From contig NZ_JALHLG010000024.1 of assembly GCF_022832375.1 (NCBI RefSeq), forward strand, positions 24,057-88,056: DNA of 64,000 nucleotides. The letters run 5' to 3'. A model generated the notes under the pieces. The model was not told where the DNA came from, ran no database searches, and saw only the letters and a list, made by a program, of their open reading frames with translations. Each line of letters starts with the position of its first letter. Positions within the stretch are counted from its first letter, which is position 1. The position numbers and the translations under genes were made by a program. Below are positions 53,065 through 60,801 of this stretch, piece by piece. Origin of the DNA: Novosphingobium beihaiense (lineage in GTDB: Bacteria; Pseudomonadota; Alphaproteobacteria; Sphingomonadales; Sphingomonadaceae).

Positions 53065-53273
53065 TACTACTTTGGCAGAATGTTGCGGGACGGTTCAATC
53101 GGATTGCCACCGTAATGAGGCACGACGATGGTTGAGAGCGAGTCAGGTGGTCAAGGATGACGCTGGCAGGCTGAATTGCGGCGGAGGCCCGGGGATCCTT
53201 TTTTATGCCTGTCTCCTGTGCAATGAACTCACACCTTACGACACGCTTGAACTGAAAACTGGCAAGGATAAAA

Positions 53274-55001
53274 ATGCACGTTAAGCAATTGCTCGCGCAA
53301 AAGCTGATTCCATGGCAAGCGGCGCGCCATCTGCTTGCAGCATTCCGATACTATTCCGGTCGTGGTGGTGCTATTGCGGCAGCCTTTGTCACGGCTGGAG
53401 CCCTATTCGAAGGGGCTGGCTTGCTGCTGCTGGTTCCGATCATTGGCGTGATAACTCATGCAGAAAAGCACGCACTCTTTGAGGAGTGGTTTCTGGCAAT
53501 GGGTCTTAACGCGCCGTCTATCCGACTAGCCTTGCTGGTGAGCGCTTTCGCAGCCGTATTGCTGCTACGTTCGGTGATTCTCTTCGCTCGTGACATTCAG
53601 CTTGTCCGATTGCAAACCGGCTTTGTCGAGGCGCAGCGCAATCAAGTCATGCAGATGCTCGCTATGGCCCCTTGGGAAGAGGTCGCGCAACTTCGGCATG
53701 CTAGAGTTATGAACCTGATGGGCGCCGAAATGCAGCGCATGGGAAACAGCCTGCACTTCTTCATCCAGGGTTGCGTCGGGGTAGCGATGCTTATCGTTCA
53801 GATCGCCTTGGCATTCTTGCTAGCGCCTGCGTTGGCTGCCTCAGCGTTTGGAATACTACTACTTGGCGGTAGTGTCGTTGTCCTTGGCCAGGTGCGCGTG
53901 CATGGCATCGGAACGCAAGTCGTCACTGCAGGGCAAGACCTGATGAACAGTGCCAACAGCTTTCTCGGTGGCCTGAAGACGGCTGCCGCACAAGGTGCGC
54001 AAGCCTTTTTCATCACCGAATTCGCCAAAGCGCAGCGGAATGTGTTGGCAGGCCAACTACGCTTTGCGAAACGCCAGGCAAGCGGGCGACTGATCTTTGG
54101 GGTTGCTGCAGGCCTTGTCGGCGGCGCGATCGTCTTTATCGGATTTACATTTTTCCAGGCCCAGTCCGCTGTATTGATCGCATTGGTACTGATCTTCGCT
54201 CGAATGAGCGGGCCAGCTCTCCAGGTCCAACAGGCTGCACAGAATTTCTTCTTCGGCGTTGCCGGATTCGACGCGATCAAAGAGTTGTCGAATGATCTTA
54301 CATGCGTCAAAGTCGGTGAGACCAAGACTGAAAAGCCTGTGCGTCCCGATGGCGCCATCACATTTCATCAAGTGACCTTCCGCCATGCGAGCGGTGGCGG
54401 GGTTGAGCTTGTCGACTTGGAGATACAACCCGGTGCCATGGTGGGAATATCGGGCCCTTCAGGAGCCGGGAAGACTACGCTGATTGATCTGCTCGTTGGT
54501 CTTATCACTCCACAGCACGGTGAGATTCGTATTGGTGGGACATTGCTCAACGCGGCGAGTTGGCAGCGCAGGATTGCCTATGTTCAGCAGGACGGATTCC
54601 TTTTCCACGATAGCGTACGAAGAAATCTTCTTTGGCATGCTCCTGATACCAGCACAGACGAGATCATGAACATGCTGGAAATGCTGGGCGCGCGTGCAAT
54701 AGTCGAGCGTCTGCCACAAGGCTTAGACAGTATTATCGGTGAGCGTGGCGCACTTTTATCAGGCGGCGAGCGGCAACGGCTAGGGCTAGCGCGCGCGCTG
54801 ATCAGCAAGCCAACTTTGTTAGTGCTCGACGAAGCGACTAACGCCATCGACCGTGCTGGCGAAGCTGCCATACTTGATTCTCTGGCAAAGCTTTCACCAC
54901 GTCCGACGATTGTCATGGTCACGCATCGCGAGGAAGCGCTTACTTTCTGCAATCAGTGCATTTACCTTGAGGCAGGACACGTTCGTCAGCAACACATTTG
55001 A
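53274..55001 (+). CDS. ABC exporter, fused permease and ATPase
   Basis: A 575-aa half-exporter: a six-helix membrane domain (residues about 25-330) and an ATPase domain. The Walker A is GISGPSGAGKTTLIDLL (about 390-406), Q-loop YVQQDGFLF, signature LSGGERQRLGLARAL and Walker B LLVLDEATNAID; the H-loop is in VTHREEAL. It resembles lipid- or peptide-exporting ABC proteins. Its base composition is clearly less GC-rich than the flanking genes, with TTA, CTA and AT-ending codons, which suggests recent transfer. A 209-base gap precedes it. Confidence 0.85.
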   Translation: MHVKQLLAQKLIPWQAARHLLAAFRYYSGRGGAIAAAFVTAGALFEGAGLLLLVPIIGVITHAEKHALFEEWFLAMGLNAPSIRLALLVSAFAAVLLLRSVILFARDIQLVRLQTGFVEAQRNQVMQMLAMAPWEEVAQLRHARVMNLMGAEMQRMGNSLHFFIQGCVGVAMLIVQIALAFLLAPALAASAFGILLLGGSVVVLGQVRVHGIGTQVVTAGQDLMNSANSFLGGLKTAAAQGAQAFFITEFAKAQRNVLAGQLRFAKRQASGRLIFGVAAGLVGGAIVFIGFTFFQAQSAVLIALVLIFARMSGPALQVQQAAQNFFFGVAGFDAIKELSNDLTCVKVGETKTEKPVRPDGAITFHQVTFRHASGGGVELVDLEIQPGAMVGISGPSGAGKTTLIDLLVGLITPQHGEIRIGGTLLNAASWQRRIAYVQQDGFLFHDSVRRNLLWHAPDTSTDEIMNMLEMLGARAIVERLPQGLDSIIGERGALLSGGERQRLGLARALISKPTLLVLDEATNAIDRAGEAAILDSLAKLSPRPTIVMVTHREEALTFCNQCIYLEAGHVRQQHI

Positions 55002-55146
55002 CCGAGGCGCATCCTTGAGACCGGCCTCATTGCCTGACGGGACCAAACATCTAGTCAACGAGTCCTGAACCTAACTCCTACCCCTGTTTCCTAATCACTA
55101 AATTGCTGCAATATTCCAGTCCTTGCCCGCAAGCATCAGGCAAAAC

Positions 55147-56964
55147 GTGACGCCGGATTTCTATTTCATCCCGTTCGAGAGCAGGAGGCCGCCCGCGCCC
55201 GTCCCGTGGTCGCGGACGGTTGAGCGTATCTGGCACGGGCTGGCGATTGCCAATCTTGTGGCAGGGGCTGTCTACATCTGGTGGCGTTGGGCCTATTCGC
55301 TCAATTTCGATGCGATCTGGTTTGCGGTGCCGCTCGTTGTGGCGGAGACCTGTGCCTATTTCGGGCTGATCCTGTTCACGGCGAACCTTTGGAAAACGCG
55401 CGACTATCCGCAGCGTTTGCCGCCTGCCTCGATCGCGGAGTGCGTGCGGGAAGGTGAAGCCGGGGAGCGGCCGGTCAGTGTCGACTTGTTCATCACTACC
55501 TATAACGAGGACGAGGAGCTGGTCCGCCTCTCGATCCGGGATGCCAGGAAGGTCTCCTATCCGCATCCCATCGATTTTCGCATTCATGTGCTTGATGACG
55601 GACGGCGGGAGGTCATGCGGCAGGTGTGTGAAGAGGAAGGCGTTGGCTATATTACCCGCGCCAGTAATATCGGTTTCAAGGCGGGCAATCTTCGCAATGC
55701 CATGGAGCAGACGAGCGGCGATTTCATCGTCATCTGCGATGCCGACACCCGGCCTTTCCCGACAATCCTGGACCACACGCTGGGGTATTTCCGCGATCCC
55801 GACGTGGCCGTGGTGCAGACGCCGCAATGGTTTTACGACATTCCTGAAGGCACGCGCCTGAAGGATGTCTGGGGACGCCGGGCCGGGGCGCCCGGCCGGT
55901 GGCTGGGCGCGGGAATCGAGGCGGTGTTCGGGGAGATCCGCCTGGGTGAGGATCCGTTCGTCAACGATCCGGCGATGTTCTACGATGTGATCCAGCGCCG
56001 CCGCAATCCATGGAATGCAGCGTTCTGCTGCGGGGCGGGTTCTATCCACCGGCGGGAGGCGGTGATGTTCGTGGCGCTGCGGGCCTATGCCGAGGCGATC
56101 GCCAAAAGCGGCGAGGAAGGCCGCGGGCGCATCCAGAAGCTGCTGGGCCTGCGGCATCAGGAAGACGATCCGCTTGCCCGCTGGCAGGCTGCGCAGGAAG
56201 AGGAACTGACCCCTTACAAGTTCCACGTTTCGGAAGATATCTACTCGACGATCGTCCTGCACCAGGACAGCGAGCGCAAGTGGAGGACGGTGCTCCATCC
56301 GGAAGTGGAATCGAAGATGCTGTCCCCGCAGGATCTGCTGTCCTGGACGGTGCAGCGCTTCAAGTATGCGGGCGGCAGCCTTGACATCTTCTTTCACGAT
56401 AATCCGGTGACCCGGCCCGGGATGACGCTGGCGCAGCGGATCATGTACCTGACGACGTTCTGGTCTTATCTTGGAGCGGTGTGGAACCTCGTGTTCCTGC
56501 TTTCCCCGGTGATCTACATGTTCACCGCGATTGCGCCGGTCGGCACGTACACCGGCGACTTTTTCGCCCATGCACTGCCGTTCCTGGTGCTCAACGAACT
56601 GGCCTTCATGATGGGGACCTGGGGCGTTTCCGGCTACAAGGGGAAAGTGTCCTACCTTGCCAGCTTTCCCATCTCGCTGCGTGCGCTCTGGGCCGTGATA
56701 CGCCGGAAGAAGATCGCCTTTCCGGTGACACCCAAGCAGCGGCAGGAAGGCAATTATCTGGGGCTGGTCTGGCCGCAGATCGCGATTATCGCGCTGACCG
56801 TGACCAGCTTCGCATGGTGCGCTTTCCGCCTGTTCACCGTGGGCGGCGGCTATACGCTGGGCGGGCTGATCGCCAACGGCCTGTGGGGCCTCAACAACAT
56901 CATGGCCATGTCGATCATGGTCCGCGCGGCCTTCTGGAAGCCCGGGAGGGAGCAGGAACGATGA
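55147..56964 (+). CDS. processive GT2 glycosyltransferase, glucan-synthase-like
   Basis: A 605-aa membrane glycosyltransferase of the cellulose/curdlan synthase type. Two helices come first (about 25-85). The catalytic domain has TTYNEDEELV, CDADTRPFP (DxD), and VSEDIYST in the place of the TED motif. QRFKYAGG stands in the place of the usual QxxRW, then four or more helices follow. No PilZ domain is visible. A beta-glucan or related polymer is the likely product. GTG 55147 is chosen; a TTG eight codons earlier is possible. The following 55-aa gene overlaps in ATGA. BcsS and GH16 genes lie beyond the partner-switch genes. Confidence 0.83.
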   Translation: MTPDFYFIPFESRRPPAPVPWSRTVERIWHGLAIANLVAGAVYIWWRWAYSLNFDAIWFAVPLVVAETCAYFGLILFTANLWKTRDYPQRLPPASIAECVREGEAGERPVSVDLFITTYNEDEELVRLSIRDARKVSYPHPIDFRIHVLDDGRREVMRQVCEEEGVGYITRASNIGFKAGNLRNAMEQTSGDFIVICDADTRPFPTILDHTLGYFRDPDVAVVQTPQWFYDIPEGTRLKDVWGRRAGAPGRWLGAGIEAVFGEIRLGEDPFVNDPAMFYDVIQRRRNPWNAAFCCGAGSIHRREAVMFVALRAYAEAIAKSGEEGRGRIQKLLGLRHQEDDPLARWQAAQEEELTPYKFHVSEDIYSTIVLHQDSERKWRTVLHPEVESKMLSPQDLLSWTVQRFKYAGGSLDIFFHDNPVTRPGMTLAQRIMYLTTFWSYLGAVWNLVFLLSPVIYMFTAIAPVGTYTGDFFAHALPFLVLNELAFMMGTWGVSGYKGKVSYLASFPISLRALWAVIRRKKIAFPVTPKQRQEGNYLGLVWPQIAIIALTVTSFAWCAFRLFTVGGGYTLGGLIANGLWGLNNIMAMSIMVRAAFWKPGREQER

Positions 56965-57128
56965 GTTTTCGCGAGAACCTGCGCCGCGGGCGCAGCCACC
57001 TGATCATTGCCCTGATCATGATCGTAGCCGGTGTGATCATCGTCAATATCGAGGACCGCACCTTGCAGGAGGAAGCAGGCAAGCCGGTCCCGGATCACGC
57101 GTTTTCCGCTGTGAATCCGCAGGACTGA
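56961..57128 (+). CDS. small membrane peptide coupled to the synthase
   Basis: A 55-aa protein with one hydrophobic helix (LIIALIMIVAGVIIVNI, about residues 14-30) after a basic start (MSFRENLRRGRSH) and an acidic tail. ATG 56961 overlaps the synthase stop in ATGA, so it is translationally coupled and may be a subunit or regulator of the glycosyltransferase. It matches no family I know; the assignment is by position. Confidence 0.55.
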   Translation: MSFRENLRRGRSHLIIALIMIVAGVIIVNIEDRTLQEEAGKPVPDHAFSAVNPQD

Positions 57129-57138
57129 TACCGGCGGA

Positions 57139-57558
57139 TCAATCCAGCCGCTTGATCATGATCAGCCGGTTGATGCCATCTTCACGGATATAGTCCACCG
57201 TATCGAGGCAGGAGCGGATAATGCCGATACCGCGCCCTCTTGGCGCGTCGCGGGAGGCCGTGGCAGGGGCCAGGAACTGGCCTTCGGGGACGGGCTTTCC
57301 GCTATCGCGCAGTTCCATGCGCAGTCTGCCCTCGCCGATCTGCACCGATAGCGTCATCTCGCCTTCCGCCAGCCCTGCATGGCCATGTTCGGCGACGTTG
57401 TTCGCAGCCTCGACCAGAGCCAGTTCGCAGTCGAATGCGGTCATCTCGCTAACGCCCGATGCCCGGCAGACCTTGCGCAGATGTTCCGCCAGGCGCCTGA
57501 CTTCGATCAGGCGCGCGGGAACGGAAATCTCCGCCGGAAGGTCAGGCAAGGGCATCAT
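57139..57558 (-). CDS. anti-sigma-factor-like HATPase (RsbW-type kinase)
   Basis: A 139-aa GHKL ATPase of the anti-sigma or partner-switch kind. CELALVEAANNVAEHGHAG (about residues 44-62) is the N-box, and the G1 box with RDSGKPVPEG and the glycine-rich RGIGIIRSCLD complete the nucleotide pocket. Such kinases phosphorylate a STAS partner. The start (57558 or 57555) lies inside the end of the STAS gene, and the three genes form one operon. The target sigma factor or enzyme is not in the window. Confidence 0.82.
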   Translation of the reverse strand: MMPLPDLPAEISVPARLIEVRRLAEHLRKVCRASGVSEMTAFDCELALVEAANNVAEHGHAGLAEGEMTLSVQIGEGRLRMELRDSGKPVPEGQFLAPATASRDAPRGRGIGIIRSCLDTVDYIREDGINRLIMIKRLD

Positions 57559-57865
57559 GCGCGGCCGCGGTGCTGTCGCACTGGAGGAACAGCGTATCCA
57601 GGCGCGTGATCTGCAACAGCCGCTGGACCGCCGGAGACGCGCCGACAATCGCGATGCGGCCATTCGTGCCCATCTGCTTCAGCATCGATACGAGAACGCC
57701 AAGGCCGGTCGAATCGATAAAGTCGACATGGGTAAGGTCGAGCACGACGCGCTCGGGCCGGTGATCGAAGCGGTCTTGCAGTTCCTGCCGGAACGCAGGG
57801 GCCGCTGCCGCATCCAGACGCGGATGATCGACGGCTATTTCCAGGATACCGGTATTTTCTGACAT
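57542..57865 (-). CDS. STAS-domain anti-sigma factor antagonist
   Basis: A 107-aa STAS protein. LDLTHVDFIDSTGLGVLVSMLKQ carries the phosphorylatable serine (S52 in DST). It would bind the HATPase when unphosphorylated, freeing its target. The start overlaps the SpoIIE stop by one base, and the end overlaps the HATPase start. Size and motif are complete. Confidence 0.88.
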   Translation of the reverse strand: MSENTGILEIAVDHPRLDAAAAPAFRQELQDRFDHRPERVVLDLTHVDFIDSTGLGVLVSMLKQMGTNGRIAIVGASPAVQRLLQITRLDTLFLQCDSTAAAHDALA

Positions 57866-59082
57866 CAGCTTTGATTCTCCAGGCAGGCATGCTCGATCGC
57901 CAGCATCGATATATCGTCTTCATAGGCTTGCGAGGGCAAATGCGCTTGCAGGTTCTCCGTCAGGGCCTTTGCGAACTGGCGGAGCGGCTGCCCGGCGCTG
58001 GCCGCCAGGGTCTGTTCCAGCCGCTCGTCTCCGAACTGGTCTCCCGATGCGTTCATCGTTTCGGTGATCCCGTCGGAATATAGCACGAGGCGGGCGCCGG
58101 GCGGGAACGGGAACCGCACGGGGGTATAGGCGGCATCGTCGAACCATCCCACCGGCATCGCCCGCCCGCCCGAAATCTGGGTTACGGCGGCGCCGTCCAT
58201 GAGCAGGGGTGGAGGATGGCCGGCGCAGACGATCCAGCCCTCTTCCTTTTCCGGAAAGATCAGGCCGCAGGCAATGGTGGCATAGCTGTCGTCCGCACGG
58301 TCGCAGATCTCGCGATTGATCGTGGCCATTGCACGCCCCAGGTCCGGTGCGCTCTTTGGCCGCAGCTGCTTGATGCGGTGATGGAGGTGGAAGGAATCCA
58401 GCGCGGCAGGCACGCCATGCCCGCGCACATCGATCAGGAAGAACAGCAGCCCTTCTCCGCGCAGCGGCGCGGCACCGATCGAATCGCCTCCCAGCATCGC
58501 GGCGGGACGATAGAGGTGGGCAAGCCTGAGGACGCCCGAACGATCGAAGTCCGGCAGCAGGCGCTCGTGCAAGGCCGTTGCAGCCTTGAGATCGGCACGC
58601 ACCCGCTCCAGCGCCTCGGTCGCGCGGCGGTGTTCCATCGCCAGCTGCGCATTGCGGCGTTTCAGGCGGTGATGCAGCAGGCGGTTGCGCGCGGCGCTGG
58701 CAACGACCAGTTCCAGTTCCACGCTCTGGACCGGCTTGAAGAGGAAATCGTCCACGCCGGCGCCCATCGCGGCGCGCATCACCTTTTCCTCGCCGCGCGC
58801 CGTCATCATCGCAATGTGAAGGTGGCTGTCGGAACTTGTCAGCCGCCGTGCTTCGGCAACAAGTTCCATGCCGTCCATGCCCGGCATTTGCCAATCGGAA
58901 ACCAGCAGGTGCACTTCGCCCTGCTTCAGGATGCCGAGAGCTTCGGCCCCGGATTCGACCACGGTGGCACGGCATCCCAACGCCTCTATCTGAAGGCCGA
59001 GAAATTCCCCCATCAGGAAATCGTCGTCGACGATCAGGACCTTGAGGTTCGTGCGCGCTTTGAGAATAGCATTGGAGAACAT
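57865..59082 (-). CDS. response regulator with PP2C/SpoIIE-type phosphatase output
   Basis: A 405-aa two-domain protein. A receiver (residues about 14-130) has DDD near 20, the phospho-acceptor D63 in LLVSDWQMPGMDG, and the lysine in FKPVQ. A coiled linker (about 130-175) leads to a SpoIIE-like serine phosphatase with GGDSIGAAPLRGEGLLFFLIDVRGHG and YSDGITETMNASGDQFG. It would dephosphorylate the STAS protein in response to a signal, switching the HATPase. It is encoded antisense to and between the glucan-synthase and BcsS genes. Confidence 0.88.
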   Translation of the reverse strand: MFSNAILKARTNLKVLIVDDDFLMGEFLGLQIEALGCRATVVESGAEALGILKQGEVHLLVSDWQMPGMDGMELVAEARRLTSSDSHLHIAMMTARGEEKVMRAAMGAGVDDFLFKPVQSVELELVVASAARNRLLHHRLKRRNAQLAMEHRRATEALERVRADLKAATALHERLLPDFDRSGVLRLAHLYRPAAMLGGDSIGAAPLRGEGLLFFLIDVRGHGVPAALDSFHLHHRIKQLRPKSAPDLGRAMATINREICDRADDSYATIACGLIFPEKEEGWIVCAGHPPPLLMDGAAVTQISGGRAMPVGWFDDAAYTPVRFPFPPGARLVLYSDGITETMNASGDQFGDERLEQTLAASAGQPLRQFAKALTENLQAHLPSQAYEDDISMLAIEHACLENQS

Positions 59083-59130
59083 GAGTACTCGGCGCGCCGG
59101 AGAAACTGACTAACTTATTCCTGCAAGTGG

Positions 59131-59145
59131 TTAACTTTTGCTAAA
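59131..59145. promoter_or_regulatory. candidate CtrA-like site, copy 2
   Basis: TTAACTTTTGCTAAA (59131-59145) matches the site at 39954 in 13 of 15 bases and lies in the divergent promoter region between the partner-switch operon (start 59082) and bcsS (start 59222). Confidence 0.35.
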
Positions 59146-59221
59146 CACCTTCGAATATATGTGCATCCCTGATGAAATGGGCCCCGCAACCATGGCCCGT
59201 ATTTCCCGGGAGGCCTGCCTT

Positions 59222-59926
59222 ATGACGCCCCAGAACCTGCGCTTCGCAGCCGGTTTATGCGTTGCTCTGCTGCCGCTGACGTCCCTGCCCGCTGCTGCTC
59301 AGGATACGGGCGTGGTCTATGCAGGCGGTTCCGCCGGAGACGGGGTGAACGGCTATGCGGGTGGTGTGATAGCCCTGCCCGGGGGGCAGCTTGGCAAAGG
59401 GCTGGCGGTCCGTGCGGGGACCAGCGGGGGCCAGTATCACTACGAAAGCAACGGACAGCGCATCTCGGCGGACTATATCGGCGGCGAGGTCGCGATGGTC
59501 TATCAGATGTCGGGCAATTGGGGCTGGGTGAACCTGTCCGCCGGCCCCCGCGTCACCGATACCCGGCTCAAGCCCGTAGACCCCGGCAACCGCACCCGGG
59601 GCACGCGGTTCGATCTGGCACTGCAGACGGACGGCGCCGTTGGCAATGCCTGGCGGGCGACATGGTTCGCATCGCTCGGCGTGCATGACCGGGCCTATAT
59701 CACGCAAGTCCGGTTCAACCGGCTCGTCGATGGCGAATCGGACACCCGTCTGGGCATCGAAGGCGGCGTGCAGGGCGATCGCAGCTATACCCGGCCAAGC
59801 GCGGGCCTGTTCGCTTCCACCCGGCTTGGCGGCAAATGGCAGGGGCTGATTTCCGGCGGCCTGTCGAAACAGAAGGACCGCTCCGCCAAGCCTTATGTCG
59901 CGCTTGGCGTGAGCCGCGTATTCTGA
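59222..59926 (+). CDS. bcsS: cellulose biosynthesis protein BcsS
   Basis: A 234-aa exported beta-rich protein with a signal peptide (about residues 1-26, ending AAAQ). The mature part of about 208 residues has alternating strands, such as GYAGGVIALPGGQLGKGLAVRAG and GEVAMVYQMSGNWGWVNLSAGPR, as in BcsS, an outer-membrane or periplasmic protein of some cellulose loci. ATG 59222 follows GGGAGG at a ten-base gap; ATGs further upstream would place a poor signal peptide. It starts an operon with the GH16 glucanase. Confidence 0.68.
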   Translation: MTPQNLRFAAGLCVALLPLTSLPAAAQDTGVVYAGGSAGDGVNGYAGGVIALPGGQLGKGLAVRAGTSGGQYHYESNGQRISADYIGGEVAMVYQMSGNWGWVNLSAGPRVTDTRLKPVDPGNRTRGTRFDLALQTDGAVGNAWRATWFASLGVHDRAYITQVRFNRLVDGESDTRLGIEGGVQGDRSYTRPSAGLFASTRLGGKWQGLISGGLSKQKDRSAKPYVALGVSRVF

Positions 59927-59940
59927 AAGGCGTATGCCGG

Positions 59941-60801
59941 ATGTTGGCCCGAATGGCGCCGGTGCTGGTTTTCCTGTTCTTCGCGGCGTGCCTTTCGCCG
60001 GTGAAAGCCATGGCGGCATCTGATCCTGCGCCGCTGCCTGTCCCCGGAGACGCACTGGTCCGCCCCGATGGCTATCAGGTCGTGTGGAACGACGATTTCA
60101 AAAGCGGCAGTGTTCCGGATCCAAACCGCTGGCACCATGAAACCTCGCGCAACCGGCAAGGGTGGTACAACGGCGAGCTGCAATACTATGCCAGCGAGCA
60201 TCGGGATAACGCCAGGATCGAGAACGGGCGGCTGGTCATAGAGGCCCGGCCCGAAGACCTGTCCAGCATGGGGCTGGACGACTGGTCCGGCCAGCGCTTC
60301 AGTTCCGCACGCCTCACCACGCGTGGCCACGCCTCATGGCGGCATGGCTTTTTCCAGATCCGCGCCAGATTGCCCTGCATTACCGGCAGCTGGCCCGCAA
60401 TCTGGCTGCTGCCGGAACATCAGGACATGGTCTGGCAAGGGGGCGAAATCGATATCGCCGAAGCTGTCGGTTACGAGCCCGGCACGGTCTATCACGCCAT
60501 CCAGACCGCCAAGCGCAATTTCATCAACGGCAATCACGAGCAGGGGGAAAGCCGCTTCAACTATTGCGGCGGCTTTCACGACTACCAGTTGCTGTGGACG
60601 GAAGACCGCATCGTCATCGGCGTGGACGGCAAGGTGCGCTTTGCCGCCCGGCCCAGGGGTTTCGACCGCAAGATGATCCTGATCCTGAACGTCGCCGTAG
60701 GCGGCGCTTGGGCAGGCGCCAGGGGGATCGACACCGAAGCCTTTCCGGCCCGCATGGAGGTTTCCAGCGTCACGGTCTGGCAGAAGGCGGACAGGCGATG
60801 A
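59941..60801 (+). CDS. GH16 family glycoside hydrolase (glucanase-like)
   Basis: A 286-aa exported beta-glucanase. A signal of about 25 residues ends AMAA. A GH16 jelly-roll has the catalytic motif GEIDIAEAVG (E-x-D-x-x-E, about residues 176-185), preceded by GSWPAIWLLPEHQDM. GH16 enzymes cut beta-1,3, beta-1,4 or mixed-linkage glucans, or xyloglucan. Placed after BcsS and near the GT2 synthase it is probably a product-trimming enzyme. Its stop overlaps the histidine kinase start in ATGA. Confidence 0.87.
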   Translation: MLARMAPVLVFLFFAACLSPVKAMAASDPAPLPVPGDALVRPDGYQVVWNDDFKSGSVPDPNRWHHETSRNRQGWYNGELQYYASEHRDNARIENGRLVIEARPEDLSSMGLDDWSGQRFSSARLTTRGHASWRHGFFQIRARLPCITGSWPAIWLLPEHQDMVWQGGEIDIAEAVGYEPGTVYHAIQTAKRNFINGNHEQGESRFNYCGGFHDYQLLWTEDRIVIGVDGKVRFAARPRGFDRKMILILNVAVGGAWAGARGIDTEAFPARMEVSSVTVWQKADRR

